From positions 1 to 48,124 of the forward strand of contig JAFXZO010000091.1 in the NCBI GenBank assembly GCA_017541205.1: a DNA stretch of 48,124 nt, given 5' to 3'. Of this stretch, positions 7,956 through 15,621 are shown one piece after another. This DNA comes from Clostridia bacterium. GTDB taxonomy: Bacteria; Bacillota; Clostridia; Christensenellales; Aristaeellaceae. Made by a program: the position numbers and the translations under genes. Under the pieces are notes generated by a model, which did no database searches, was not told the DNA's origin, and was given only the letters and a program-made list of their open reading frames with translations. The stretch's first letter is position 1. Every line of letters begins with the position of its first letter.

Positions 7956-8369
7956 TTACGCCAGGATCTCCCCGTCGTTCTCCACGCTCACTTCTTCCAC
8001 CTGACGGATGGCCCAGCGGGCCACGGTCATTTCGGTGGGAGCGGCGTTCTTCTGGCCGATGGCCAGGGTGATGGTTTCGTCCTTGATGCTTACGATCGTG
8101 CCGTAAATGCCGCCGATGGTCGTGATCCTGTCGCCGGGCTTCAGCGCGGCCAGCATGTCCTTGACCTTCTTATCCTTTTTCCGCTGGGGACGGATCAGCA
8201 TGAAATAGAACACCGCGCCCATCAGCACCAGGGGCAGTACCATTTGCAGGATCGCCGCGACGGGGGACATTTCGGCAGTCTCCGCCACGGCTTCGCCCGC
8301 CTCGGCGACCGCTTCGCCCGACGTTTCCGCCAGCGCGGTGGAAATACCAAACAGCCAATTTTCGATCAT
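7956..8369 (-). CDS. yajC: Preprotein translocase subunit YajC
   Basis: Small membrane protein associated with SecDF at the Sec translocon. The 137 residues hold one transmembrane helix (ILQMVLPLVLMGAVFYFMLI), the hallmark RPQRKKDKKVKDML right after it, and the cytosolic LKPGDRITTIGGIYGTIVSIKDETITL domain. The N-terminal region before the helix is longer than usual and Ala/Glu-rich with a repeated GEAVAE. The ATG at 8369 has AAAGGCGG upstream; a TTG further 5' is less likely. The gene stands alone between two divergently oriented units, without the usual tgt or secDF neighbours. Confidence 0.93.
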   Translation of the reverse strand: MIENWLFGISTALAETSGEAVAEAGEAVAETAEMSPVAAILQMVLPLVLMGAVFYFMLIRPQRKKDKKVKDMLAALKPGDRITTIGGIYGTIVSIKDETITLAIGQKNAAPTEMTVARWAIRQVEEVSVENDGEILA

Positions 8370-8410
8370 GATTGTTAAACCGCCTTTCAACCGAGAATCT
8401 GTACCTGGTT

Positions 8411-8439
8411 ATTATATAATGATTTTTCCCGCCTGTAAA
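8411..8439 (-). promoter_or_regulatory. Sigma-A promoter of yajC
   Basis: On the minus strand TTTACA (8439-8434), a 17-base spacer and a perfect TATAAT (8416-8411) stand about 40 bases before the yajC start. Confidence 0.85.
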
Positions 8440-8579
8440 GCCCGAAATCACGTTTATCGCGGCAAAATAAAGGCAAAAACAGACGGAAAAACCGCTCCGG
8501 CTCCTCCGATGCGGCGGAGGGCAAATGCGTCCAAATTGTAAATTGTTTCAAAATGATTACGCAATTATGTCGAATTTTA

Positions 8580-8608
8580 TTGCAATTCCCCAGGTTCTTT
8601 GGTATACT
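8580..8608 (+). promoter_or_regulatory. Sigma-A promoter of the moxR operon
   Basis: TTGCAA (8580-8585), a 17-base spacer and TATACT (8603-8608). The transcript would begin near 8615, leaving a leader of about 165 bases before moxR. The 400 bases between yajC and moxR hold only the two divergent promoters and this leader. Confidence 0.75.
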
Positions 8609-8781
8609 GATATTCGGGATCGCCTGCGCCTCAAGCGAAGTTGCCTTTCCGTTTTCCCGGGAGGGGAAAATGGGCGCGGCTCCCTGCAAAAATGAATGAA
8701 AACCGCCGATTCATCCGTTTTTTATAGGAACGGCGGCGGGAGGCGCTGCCGAACGCTGGAAAAACGAAGGGAGAAAGATCC
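8609..8781 (+). other. Long untranslated leader of the moxR operon
   Basis: The leader contains a hairpin TTTTCCC / GGGGAAAA (8653-8670), a possible 9-codon open frame at 8670-8699 behind a GGGAGG site, and complementary arms CCGCCG / CGGCGG near 8702 and 8732. No riboswitch class is recognisable. Whether it regulates the operon cannot be judged from the sequence. Confidence 0.3.
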
Positions 8782-9747
8782 ATGCAGTCCATGAACACCC
8801 CGGCCCAGACGCGGCCGCTGGTATACGCTTTGCAGCAGAATATCCGCCAGGTGATCGTGGGCAAGGATGACGCGATCGAATTGCTTTTGATCGCGCTGAT
8901 TTGCCGCGGCCATGTGCTGATCGAGGACGTGCCGGGCGTGGGCAAGACGACGATGGCGGCGGCGCTGGCCAGGTCTTTGCAGTGCTCCTTCAAGCGTATC
9001 CAGTTCACCCCGGACGTGACGCCCTCCGATGTGACGGGCTTTACCATGGTGAATTTGCAGACCGGCGAAATGGAATTCAAGCCCGGCGCGGTGATGAGCC
9101 AGATCGTATTGGCCGATGAAATCAACCGCACCTCGCCCAAGACCCAGTCCTCCCTCCTGGAAGTGATGGAGGAAGGGCAGGTGACCGTGGACGGCGTGAC
9201 CCACGCGCTGCCCAAGCCCTTCATGGTGATGGCCACCCAGAACCCGGTCGATTTCGTGGGCACCTATCCCTTGCCCGAAGCGCAGATGGACCGGTTTTTC
9301 CTGAAAATCTCGATGGGCTATCCCACGATCGAAGAAGAAATGGACGTGCTGGAAAGGTATTCCAGCCAGGTGACGCCGCTGCAAACGCTGATGCCCGTGT
9401 GCGGCGCGGAGGAGATCCTTTCGATGCAGGAGCAGCTTGGCGCCGTGTATGCCAGCCGCGAGGCCCGCAGCTATGTGGCCAACATCGTGGCGATGACCCG
9501 CACGCACCCGGCCCTCCAGCTCGGCGCGTCGCCCCGCGGGTCGATCGCGCTGCTCAAGGCCGCCCAGGCGTGCGCCCTGCTCTTTGGCCGTGATTACGTG
9601 CTGCCGGACGATATTCGGCACATGGCCCTGCCCGTGCTCTCCCACCGCCTGATCCTGACCCCCGAGGCCCGCATGAAGGGCGTATCGGCCCAGCAGGTAT
9701 TGTCCCAGCTGCTGGATACGGTGCCGGTGCCCACGGGCCGGTCATGA
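8782..9747 (+). CDS. MoxR family AAA+ ATPase
   Basis: MoxR ATPases act as chaperones for partner proteins, often with a DUF58 protein. The 321 residues show Walker A DVPGVGKTT (residues ~50-58), FTPDVTPSDVTGF, Walker B VLADEINR, sensor 1 ATQNPVDFVGTYPLPEAQMDRF, and a C-terminal lid with sensor 2 GASPRGSIALLKAAQ. The length is normal. The stop codon overlaps the start of the DUF58 gene (ATGA). The three-gene set MoxR-DUF58-transglutaminase is a widely conserved arrangement, suggesting an envelope role, but its client here is unknown. Confidence 0.93.
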   Translation: MQSMNTPAQTRPLVYALQQNIRQVIVGKDDAIELLLIALICRGHVLIEDVPGVGKTTMAAALARSLQCSFKRIQFTPDVTPSDVTGFTMVNLQTGEMEFKPGAVMSQIVLADEINRTSPKTQSSLLEVMEEGQVTVDGVTHALPKPFMVMATQNPVDFVGTYPLPEAQMDRFFLKISMGYPTIEEEMDVLERYSSQVTPLQTLMPVCGAEEILSMQEQLGAVYASREARSYVANIVAMTRTHPALQLGASPRGSIALLKAAQACALLFGRDYVLPDDIRHMALPVLSHRLILTPEARMKGVSAQQVLSQLLDTVPVPTGRS

Positions 9748-10895
9748 CGCGGCGCGGCCTGGCGGCGCTGGCCGCCCTGGCGACAAGCGGCGTGTGCGCC
9801 CTGTCCCTTGGAAACAAGCTGTATCTGTACATGGCCGCGGTGCTGGCGGCGGCGCTCGCGTACGGGTTTATCAGCTGCCTGTGGACCAGGCTCACGGTTT
9901 TCTGCGGCCAGTATGTGAACGCGAAAACGGTCACCCGCGGCGAAAACGCGCAATTGACGCTGCGGGCGGGCCATAAGTGCTTTTTGCCCGTCGGCTCCCT
10001 GCAGGGGCGGTTCGTTTATGACGGGCAGGCCAGCGAATGCGCGTTTCCCACCGCGCCTTTTACCCCGCATGAGCGCAAGATGCAGGTGCCCGCCCGCCAC
10101 GTGGGCCAGTATGAGGCGGGGTTTCAATACGTGGCCGTGCAGGATCTGTTCGGCCTTTTTTCCATGAAATCCAGGCCCCGGGACGCGGTGTCGCTGCTCA
10201 CGGTGCTGCCCCGGCCCTTTGACATTGATAAGCCGCGTTTTACCGTGGGGGACGACGGAAGCGCCGCCCTCGCCCGCACGCAGGAGGATTACAACGCGCC
10301 CGAGGACGTGCGCGCCTACCGCGCCGGGGACGCCATGAAGCGCATCCACTGGAAGCTGTCCTCCCGCAAGCGGGAATTGCTGGTGCGCCGGTTCGAGACC
10401 CCCGCGCCGCCGGATACCCTGATCATCCTGGACTGCGATATGCCAAGGGGCGGGGAAAACGTCGCCGAGGGCAAGGAGAACCTGCGCGACGCGCTGTGCG
10501 AAACGGCGGTGGCGGTCGCCCGGCTGCAGATGGAGGATGGCAGCCCCGTCCGCCTGCCCATTTACGGCAGGCAGGCCAACGAGTTTTCCTCCGATAACGC
10601 GGCCAGCCTGTCGCTTTTGCAGGAAATGCTGGCGCTCCAGCCCTTTGGCGGCGGCGAGGATTTTGCGCGGGTGCTGAATTTGGAGCTTCGCCGCATGCGC
10701 AGGACCGGCGCGGCGGTCATCATTACCACGCGGCTGGACGCCCAGATCGTGGAAGGGGTGAGCCACATTCGCCGCATGGGCCCGAGCGCCCGGCTGTACC
10801 TGGTCACCTATACCCCGGACGATCCGGATTATCAGCCCTTTGTGACCCGCCTGCAGCATCATTTGGTGGAGGTTTGCTATGTCACGCCTGCGTGA
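9744..10895 (+). CDS. DUF58 domain-containing membrane protein
   Basis: A 383-residue protein with two N-terminal hydrophobic segments (LAALAALATSGVCALSLG and LYLYMAAVLAAALAYGFI), a beta-rich extracytoplasmic-type middle, and the DUF58 signature EDVRAYRAGDAMKRIHWKLSSRKRELLVRRFE (residues ~182-214) followed by a von Willebrand A-like fold (TLIILDCD). It overlaps moxR by 4 bases and the transglutaminase gene by 17, so it is surely co-translated. The family is a usual MoxR partner with no fixed biochemical function. Confidence 0.9.
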   Translation: MTRRGLAALAALATSGVCALSLGNKLYLYMAAVLAAALAYGFISCLWTRLTVFCGQYVNAKTVTRGENAQLTLRAGHKCFLPVGSLQGRFVYDGQASECAFPTAPFTPHERKMQVPARHVGQYEAGFQYVAVQDLFGLFSMKSRPRDAVSLLTVLPRPFDIDKPRFTVGDDGSAALARTQEDYNAPEDVRAYRAGDAMKRIHWKLSSRKRELLVRRFETPAPPDTLIILDCDMPRGGENVAEGKENLRDALCETAVAVARLQMEDGSPVRLPIYGRQANEFSSDNAASLSLLQEMLALQPFGGGEDFARVLNLELRRMRRTGAAVIITTRLDAQIVEGVSHIRRMGPSARLYLVTYTPDDPDYQPFVTRLQHHLVEVCYVTPA

Positions 10896-13221
10896 ATGGG
10901 ATTGGAAGGCGTCGATCCTGGGTTATTTTACGCCGCTTCTGCTCAGCCTGGGGATGAGCCTGACGCTGCTGCGCGCCTTGCTGCCGCAGGAGGCGCTGTG
11001 GCCCGCCGCGCTGCTTTGCGCGGGCTTCACCCTCTTTTTTTACGTGCTTTTTTCGTTTCCGATCAAAAGAAAATGGCTGCTGCCCGCGCTCGCCGTCCTG
11101 GGGTTTGGCGTCTGGGGCGCGCTGGGCGGCGGCCCTGTGTTCGTCCTGATCCAGCTCGGCAGGGCGGCCATGCTGTCCTTCCGGGGCATTCCGGACGCGT
11201 CCGCGCCTTACGCCGATACCGCGCGCTGGGCGGTGTGCCTCGTTTTTTCGCTGGTCGGCGCGTCCTTATGCTGGGATCATACGCTGCCCCTGTCCATGTT
11301 TACGGTCATCACCATCGTGGCCCTGAGCTTTTTGTTCGGCGCGCAGGCCGAGCTGCTTTTGTGCGCTGTCCCCGCGGCCGCGGGCCTGCTGCTCATGGCG
11401 GCGGAGGAAAAAGGCAAGCGCGTGTCCGGCGTGGCCGTGGCCGCGCTGCTGGCGGTGATCGCCTTTGTGCTGATGCCCGCCCGGGCGCAGACGTACGCGC
11501 CGTTGCAGCGGGCGGCGGAGCGCATCCGGGAATTTGTGGAGGATTACCTGCTCTTTAACGAGTACCGTTCCTCCTTCTCCCTGACCACCGAGGGCTTTCA
11601 GCCGCTGAACGAGCGCCTGGGCGGCCCGGCGGAGCCGGAGGATCACAGCGTGATGGAGGTCACCACCGACCGCACCGTGCTGCTTCGCGGCAAAACCTAC
11701 GATGATTATACCGGCCTCAACTGGTACGATTCCCTTTCCTCCCGGCGGTATCTGGCGGCGTCGCCGCGCTTTTCGGCGCTGCGCGAGGAACTGTTCGATC
11801 TGGCGCGGCCCTTGAGCGGCGAGGACATCGCGCCGTTGACGCTTCATGTGCATATCCTGGGCAATGGAGCGACCACCCTGTTTACGCCCGCCCGCACCCG
11901 CTCCCTGCAATTGGAAAGCGAGCGCATGGTGCTCTATTACAATCTGGCGGCGGAGCAGTTCATCACCCGCGACCTCAAACCCGGGGACGCCTATACCCTG
12001 ACTTACCTGCCTTATACGCCCGGCGGGACCGTCACGGAGGAGGCCGTGCGCCAATGCGCGGACCTTGCGGACCCCTACTATGACGAAGTCATGGAAAAAT
12101 ACATGACCATCCCCCGCCATATCCAGAAGGAAATCTACGATATCGCCGAAAAAGCGACCATCGGGTGCAGCACGCCCTATGAAAAAGCCCTGGCCATCCA
12201 GTATTACCTGCGCTCGCATTATGCCTACAGCCTGCGCGTCAAAACCCCGCCGGACGGCGTGGATTTCCTGGCATGGTTCCTGATTGGCGAAAAGGAGGGC
12301 TACTGCACCTATTTCGCAACGGCCATGACCATGCTCTGCCGCATCGCGGGCGTCCCCGCCCGGTATGTGACCGGGTATTTGGCCATTCCCGACGACAACG
12401 GCGTTGCCCTTGTCACTGGCGAACAGGCGCACGCCTGGACGGAGGTTTACCTGAACGGCTTTGGCTGGCTGGATTTTGACCCGACGCCCCGCCGGGACAA
12501 CACGCGCACGCCTGATTCCGACAAAGACAGCAGGCAGCCGCCGGATTCTTCGCCCTCGCCTTCGCCGTCCCCTTCGCCTTCGCCTGAACCTACGCCGTCT
12601 CCGTCCCCGGAAGTGGAGCGGACGCCCACGCCGGAGCCCTCCGACGAGCCCCCGCAGGACGATCCCGAGAATCCGCCGACGCCCACCCCGCCCCCGCAGG
12701 ATGAGCCGACGCCCTCGCCGACGCCGGATGACCGGCACGATCCGAATGACGACCGCCCGCCCTTCCCCTGGTGGATCATCCTGGTGATCCTGGCCGTTTC
12801 CGCGCTGATCGTTTGGCGCTATCTCGCCACGGAGCCGGTGCGCCGCGCCAGGCGCCGCCCGCAGCAGGGCGCGGAGATTCTCTTTGACGCGTCGCTTCGC
12901 CTGCTCGCCCTGGGCGGCCTTGCCCGCAGGCCCGAGGAAACCATGCACGATTTTGCCGCGCGCGCGGAAAAGCCGCTTCAGGAAAAGCATATGCCCTCCC
13001 TGCTCCCGATGACGGACCAGATCGCGGCCCAGGTCTATGGCCGCCATGCGGCGGACGCAAAGCCTTTTGAAACGTATTACCTTGCCATCCGCAAGGCGTC
13101 CCCGCCCCTTAAGCGCTTTGCCGCCGTAATGAAAAACATGCTGTGCGGGAACCGGAAAAAACCGAAACGGAAGGCGCGGGCCGCAAAGCCGAAAAAAACC
13201 CGCAAACAGAAAAAGAGATAA
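10879..13221 (+). CDS. Membrane transglutaminase-like protein (TgpA type)
   Basis: A 780-residue membrane protein. About seven hydrophobic helices lie in the first ~215 residues, then an extracellular region with a transglutaminase core. The catalytic triad is visible as Cys476 in EGYCTYFATAM, His518 in EQAHAWTEVYL and Asp534 in WLDFDPTPR. A Ser-Pro/Thr-Pro linker (about 555-630) is followed by a transmembrane helix (WWIILVILAVSALIVW), a DUF4129-like cytoplasmic domain, and a Lys/Arg-rich tail. The fold could be a protease or cross-linking enzyme; the domain order is that of TgpA-like proteins. It closes the moxR operon and is followed by a strong terminator. Confidence 0.9.
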   Translation: MSRLREWDWKASILGYFTPLLLSLGMSLTLLRALLPQEALWPAALLCAGFTLFFYVLFSFPIKRKWLLPALAVLGFGVWGALGGGPVFVLIQLGRAAMLSFRGIPDASAPYADTARWAVCLVFSLVGASLCWDHTLPLSMFTVITIVALSFLFGAQAELLLCAVPAAAGLLLMAAEEKGKRVSGVAVAALLAVIAFVLMPARAQTYAPLQRAAERIREFVEDYLLFNEYRSSFSLTTEGFQPLNERLGGPAEPEDHSVMEVTTDRTVLLRGKTYDDYTGLNWYDSLSSRRYLAASPRFSALREELFDLARPLSGEDIAPLTLHVHILGNGATTLFTPARTRSLQLESERMVLYYNLAAEQFITRDLKPGDAYTLTYLPYTPGGTVTEEAVRQCADLADPYYDEVMEKYMTIPRHIQKEIYDIAEKATIGCSTPYEKALAIQYYLRSHYAYSLRVKTPPDGVDFLAWFLIGEKEGYCTYFATAMTMLCRIAGVPARYVTGYLAIPDDNGVALVTGEQAHAWTEVYLNGFGWLDFDPTPRRDNTRTPDSDKDSRQPPDSSPSPSPSPSPSPEPTPSPSPEVERTPTPEPSDEPPQDDPENPPTPTPPPQDEPTPSPTPDDRHDPNDDRPPFPWWIILVILAVSALIVWRYLATEPVRRARRRPQQGAEILFDASLRLLALGGLARRPEETMHDFAARAEKPLQEKHMPSLLPMTDQIAAQVYGRHAADAKPFETYYLAIRKASPPLKRFAAVMKNMLCGNRKKPKRKARAAKPKKTRKQKKR
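12541..12740 (+). repeat. Ser/Thr-Pro linker-coding repeat
   Basis: CCTTCG/CCGTCC-type repeats encode a PSPSPSP stretch, then TPTPEPS and PTPSPTP. They join the transglutaminase domain to the last membrane helix. Confidence 0.8.
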
Positions 13222-13228
13222 ACAGGAT

Positions 13229-13272
13229 CGCCCTGCGGACATGGACGGAGCCATGCGCGCAGGGCGGTTTTT
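13229..13272 (+). terminator. Intrinsic terminator of the moxR operon
   Basis: A 9-bp stem CGCCCTGCG / CGCAGGGCG is followed by G and a run of five T, directly after the transglutaminase stop codon. Confidence 0.9.
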
Positions 13273-13332
13273 CAAAGGAAACGATTGCTGTCTGCGCAGA
13301 GAACTGCACCGGCAGGGGAATCGATTGGAAAT

Positions 13333-14177
13333 TTACTGATTGTGCGGGCGGGCACGGCGGATGATCAGCAGGCCGAAGAGCAGCACGGCTGCCGCGATGG
13401 CGGCCTGGATCCATTGCCCGGTCTGATCCGCCTGTTCTGTGCTCGGGAAGGGCATGCCGCCGGGCATATCCTGGGGTTGTCCGCGCCGGGAATCCCGGTC
13501 TCCGCGGCTGCTCTGCTCGGCGGGGCGCTCGGTCGCAGCGCTGTCGGCCGCCGGCGTTTGGGACGCTTCGGGAGACGCGGAAGGCGTGGGCGCGGCGTTC
13601 GTATCCGCGCTGCCGCCCGCGCTGCCGCCGAAGGACGCGCCGTCCCCATATCAGACATCGTGCCGCCGTCCTGGGGCGGGGTGAAGCCCTCGGGCATTTC
13701 CATGCCGCTCGGCATGGAGAATCCTTCCGCTCCGCCGCTCGGCATTCCGCCCCCGAAGCCGCCGCCCTTGCTGCTGTTCATGCTGCCCATGTTCGCGGTG
13801 GAAATATCACTGGCGTCGATCAGGGCGTCGCTGTTGCGCTGGGCCGCGCTGGTGGAGGGAATGGTGCCGTCCAGCTGGCCGCGGATGCTTTCGCCGCGCT
13901 TGGCGCCCACGCCGTCCCGCTTCATCTTGCATTCCAGCATGATGTAGGAAAGATCGTCGTTGTAATACCGGATGCGGAATTTGCGCCGTTCGTTCACGCC
14001 GTCCAGCTTTTCATGCAGGGCCGTGTCCAAAGGATCGTCGAAGTACAGGCTGCGGATGCAGTAGCAGCCGCGTTCCTTCGCGTGGGGGTCGATCCTGGCC
14101 ACGGCGCTCAAATTGGCGCGGATGGCGGCGGCGTCTCCCGGCGAAATGACGTGCTTGATTTCATGCCGGTAAATCAT
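13333..14177 (-). pseudogene. VTC-domain head fused to CotH-like tail, frameshifted
   Basis: The first ~95 residues from ATG 14177 are the start of a VTC (polyphosphate polymerase) domain: YRHEIKHVISPGD, CIRSLYFDDPLDTALHEKLDGV, RKFRIRYYNDD, MLECKMK. After GVGAKR the protein turns into the end of a CotH-like protein: GESIRGQLDGTIPST, ALIDASDIS, Gly/Met-rich repeats, PEGFTPPQDGG. At the G4 run 13644-13647 the frame breaks. With one added G it continues as DGASFGGSAGG, a Ser/Pro-rich stretch and a final helix (AAIAAAVLLFGLLII) ending in RRAR and TAA at 13333. The span of 845 bases is not a multiple of three, which fits. In related genomes VTC, DUF4956 and CotH genes form an operon, so I infer a deletion that removed everything between. 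ATG 14177 has AAAGGAGG upstream. Function is presumably lost. Confidence 0.8.
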
Positions 14178-14210
14178 GATCTGCATTCCTCCTTTCCTGA
14201 CATTGATCAG

Positions 14211-14243
14211 AGTATATCGGCTCAACCTTAAAGAAGCCTTAAA
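14211..14243 (-). promoter_or_regulatory. Activator-type promoter before the VTC remnant: TTTAAGG direct repeat
   Basis: On the minus strand TTTAAGG-CTTC-TTTAAGG (14243-14226), an 11-bp-spaced direct repeat, stands 10 bases before a -10 hexamer TATACT (14216-14211); no -35 hexamer is visible. This is the layout of promoters activated by OmpR/PhoB-type response regulators. The regulator is not in the window. Confidence 0.5.
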
Positions 14244-14277
14244 AAACGGCTGCGGAGATTTTTCTGTCCGTCCGCAG
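14241..14277 (-). terminator. Possible terminator or attenuator upstream of the VTC remnant
   Basis: On the minus strand CTGCGGA (14277-14271) pairs with TCCGCAG (14256-14250) over a 14-base loop, followed by CCG and six T (14246-14241). It could end a transcript from the HD-kinase operon, or one started at the TATAAT on the minus strand at 14305-14300. The loop is large, so confidence is modest. Confidence 0.4.
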
Positions 14278-14342
14278 GCGATTTTTCTCCGACTGCTGTA
14301 TTATACCGCACAGAAATCCTCCGCAGCTTGGAAAATATCAAA

Positions 14343-14370
14343 CATGCATATGGAAATTTCTATATGCATG
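14343..14370. repeat. 28-bp near-perfect palindrome
   Basis: Arms CATGCATAT / ATATGCATG enclose GAAATTTC, itself a palindrome; only one base pair is mismatched. It lies in the 274-base gap between the HD-kinase gene and the VTC remnant, about 38 bp upstream of a minus-strand TATAAT (14305-14300). It looks like a protein-binding operator rather than a terminator because it is AT-rich and has no U-run. Confidence 0.6.
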
Positions 14371-14451
14371 GGCTTGTGAATAGCAGAGAAGAAACCGGGA
14401 CCGGGCAATTTGTGCTGCCGGCGGCGGGCCGGAGGGAGAAAAGTATCCGCG

Positions 14452-15621
14452 CTACACCGCCCGCCATTCCACGGCCTGGGCATCAAAGCGCTGCGGCGGC
14501 TCCAGCTTCTCCAGCATGCGCGCGATCACATGCTCGGGCACCCTGTCCGCGCGGAGCGCGTTCCTGAGCAGGTTTTCTTCCCAGTCCGTTTCCAGGTACA
14601 CCACGCGCACCCGGGCCCCGTAGTCCTCAAACTGGCTGATCTGCCGGGCGCGGAGCGCGGTCAGGCTGGTGGCGTTCCAGACGAAGGGCCGGTGGCTGCG
14701 CAGATACCCCCGGGCTTCCTCCCGCGCGGCCTGCACCGCCCGGCTTTGATCGCCGCTCGGCCGGATGCCGAGCCGCTTTCGCCAATCGTCCAGGCAGACC
14801 TGCGGAAGATCGGGCTTCTGCGCTTTCAGCCACGTATCCTTGCCCGTTCCGGGCAGGCCGCACATCAGGAGCGCTTCGCCCCAGGAAGCGTCATACAGCG
14901 CCTGATCCGGCCAGACAGAGCCGCCCGAAAACAGCGCGCGGGCGGTTTTTGCCGAGGCGAAGGGATAGGGCTTCATCAGGCATCCCGCCTCCCTGGCGAG
15001 CTCCCGGCTCAATTCCACCCGATCCAGCCTTTCCTGCCTGTCCGGGCAGAGGTGGCCCCGCACGTCGGCTTCGGCAAGCAGGCACAGCGCGTTGAGCGAA
15101 AAATCCGGGGCCAGCTCGCCGTTGGATGCGATCCTGAGGGCGTGCGCCGGCCCGTCCCCGCGTTCAAACAGGCGGAGCGGCAGGGTGTGATACCGGATCA
15201 GCAGGCACACCGCTTCCCGAAACTGCATCCTTTCCGTCTTCCCGCACAGGCCGTATTCCGTCCAGAGCAGCTTTCGCGCCTGCTGCGCGCCGATCGGCCC
15301 GTGGTTCGGGGCGATAAACGCGCCGTCCGCCAAACGCGTGCAGGTGATTTTACCGATATCATGAAGAAGCGTCGCCAAAGAGACGGCGTTTCTTTGGTTT
15401 TCCGCAAGCGCGCGGAACGCGGGCAGGCCGGCCAGCGCTTCGCATGCCAGGCGGGTATGGGCCATCACGTCCCCTTCGCCGTGCCAGACGGGGTTTTGCC
15501 GGGCGCCCGCCATGCCGGAAAAGAGCGCGTCCAGGCCGGGCAGCGCTTTGAGCGCGGCCCAGTCGTACCGATAAGCCGGCGGATGCGGAAGGGCGTTAAG
15601 TAAAGCCTCAAATGCGTTCAT
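14452..15621 (-). CDS. HD-domain phosphoesterase / polynucleotide kinase fusion (HD-Pnk-like)
   Basis: A 389-residue two-domain protein. Residues ~45-190 are an HD domain: His47 and His55 (VWHGEGDVMAH), LLHDIGK with His87-Asp88, NHGPIG with His107, RYHTLP with His145 and AEAD with Asp186. Residues ~248-375 are a P-loop kinase: CGLPGTGKDTW (Lys261), then LDDWRKR, whose D278-x-x-R281 matches the 5'-OH-binding D-x-x-R of T4 polynucleotide kinase, and a lid NALRADRVPEHVI. This is the architecture of Runella HD-Pnk, which removes 2',3'-cyclic or 3' phosphates and phosphorylates 5'-OH ends. ATG 15621 overlaps the ligase stop (ATGA) and has AAGGA upstream. It is the last gene of the cassette. Activity is inferred, not shown. 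Confidence 0.82.
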   Translation of the reverse strand: MNAFEALLNALPHPPAYRYDWAALKALPGLDALFSGMAGARQNPVWHGEGDVMAHTRLACEALAGLPAFRALAENQRNAVSLATLLHDIGKITCTRLADGAFIAPNHGPIGAQQARKLLWTEYGLCGKTERMQFREAVCLLIRYHTLPLRLFERGDGPAHALRIASNGELAPDFSLNALCLLAEADVRGHLCPDRQERLDRVELSRELAREAGCLMKPYPFASAKTARALFSGGSVWPDQALYDASWGEALLMCGLPGTGKDTWLKAQKPDLPQVCLDDWRKRLGIRPSGDQSRAVQAAREEARGYLRSHRPFVWNATSLTALRARQISQFEDYGARVRVVYLETDWEENLLRNALRADRVPEHVIARMLEKLEPPQRFDAQAVEWRAV

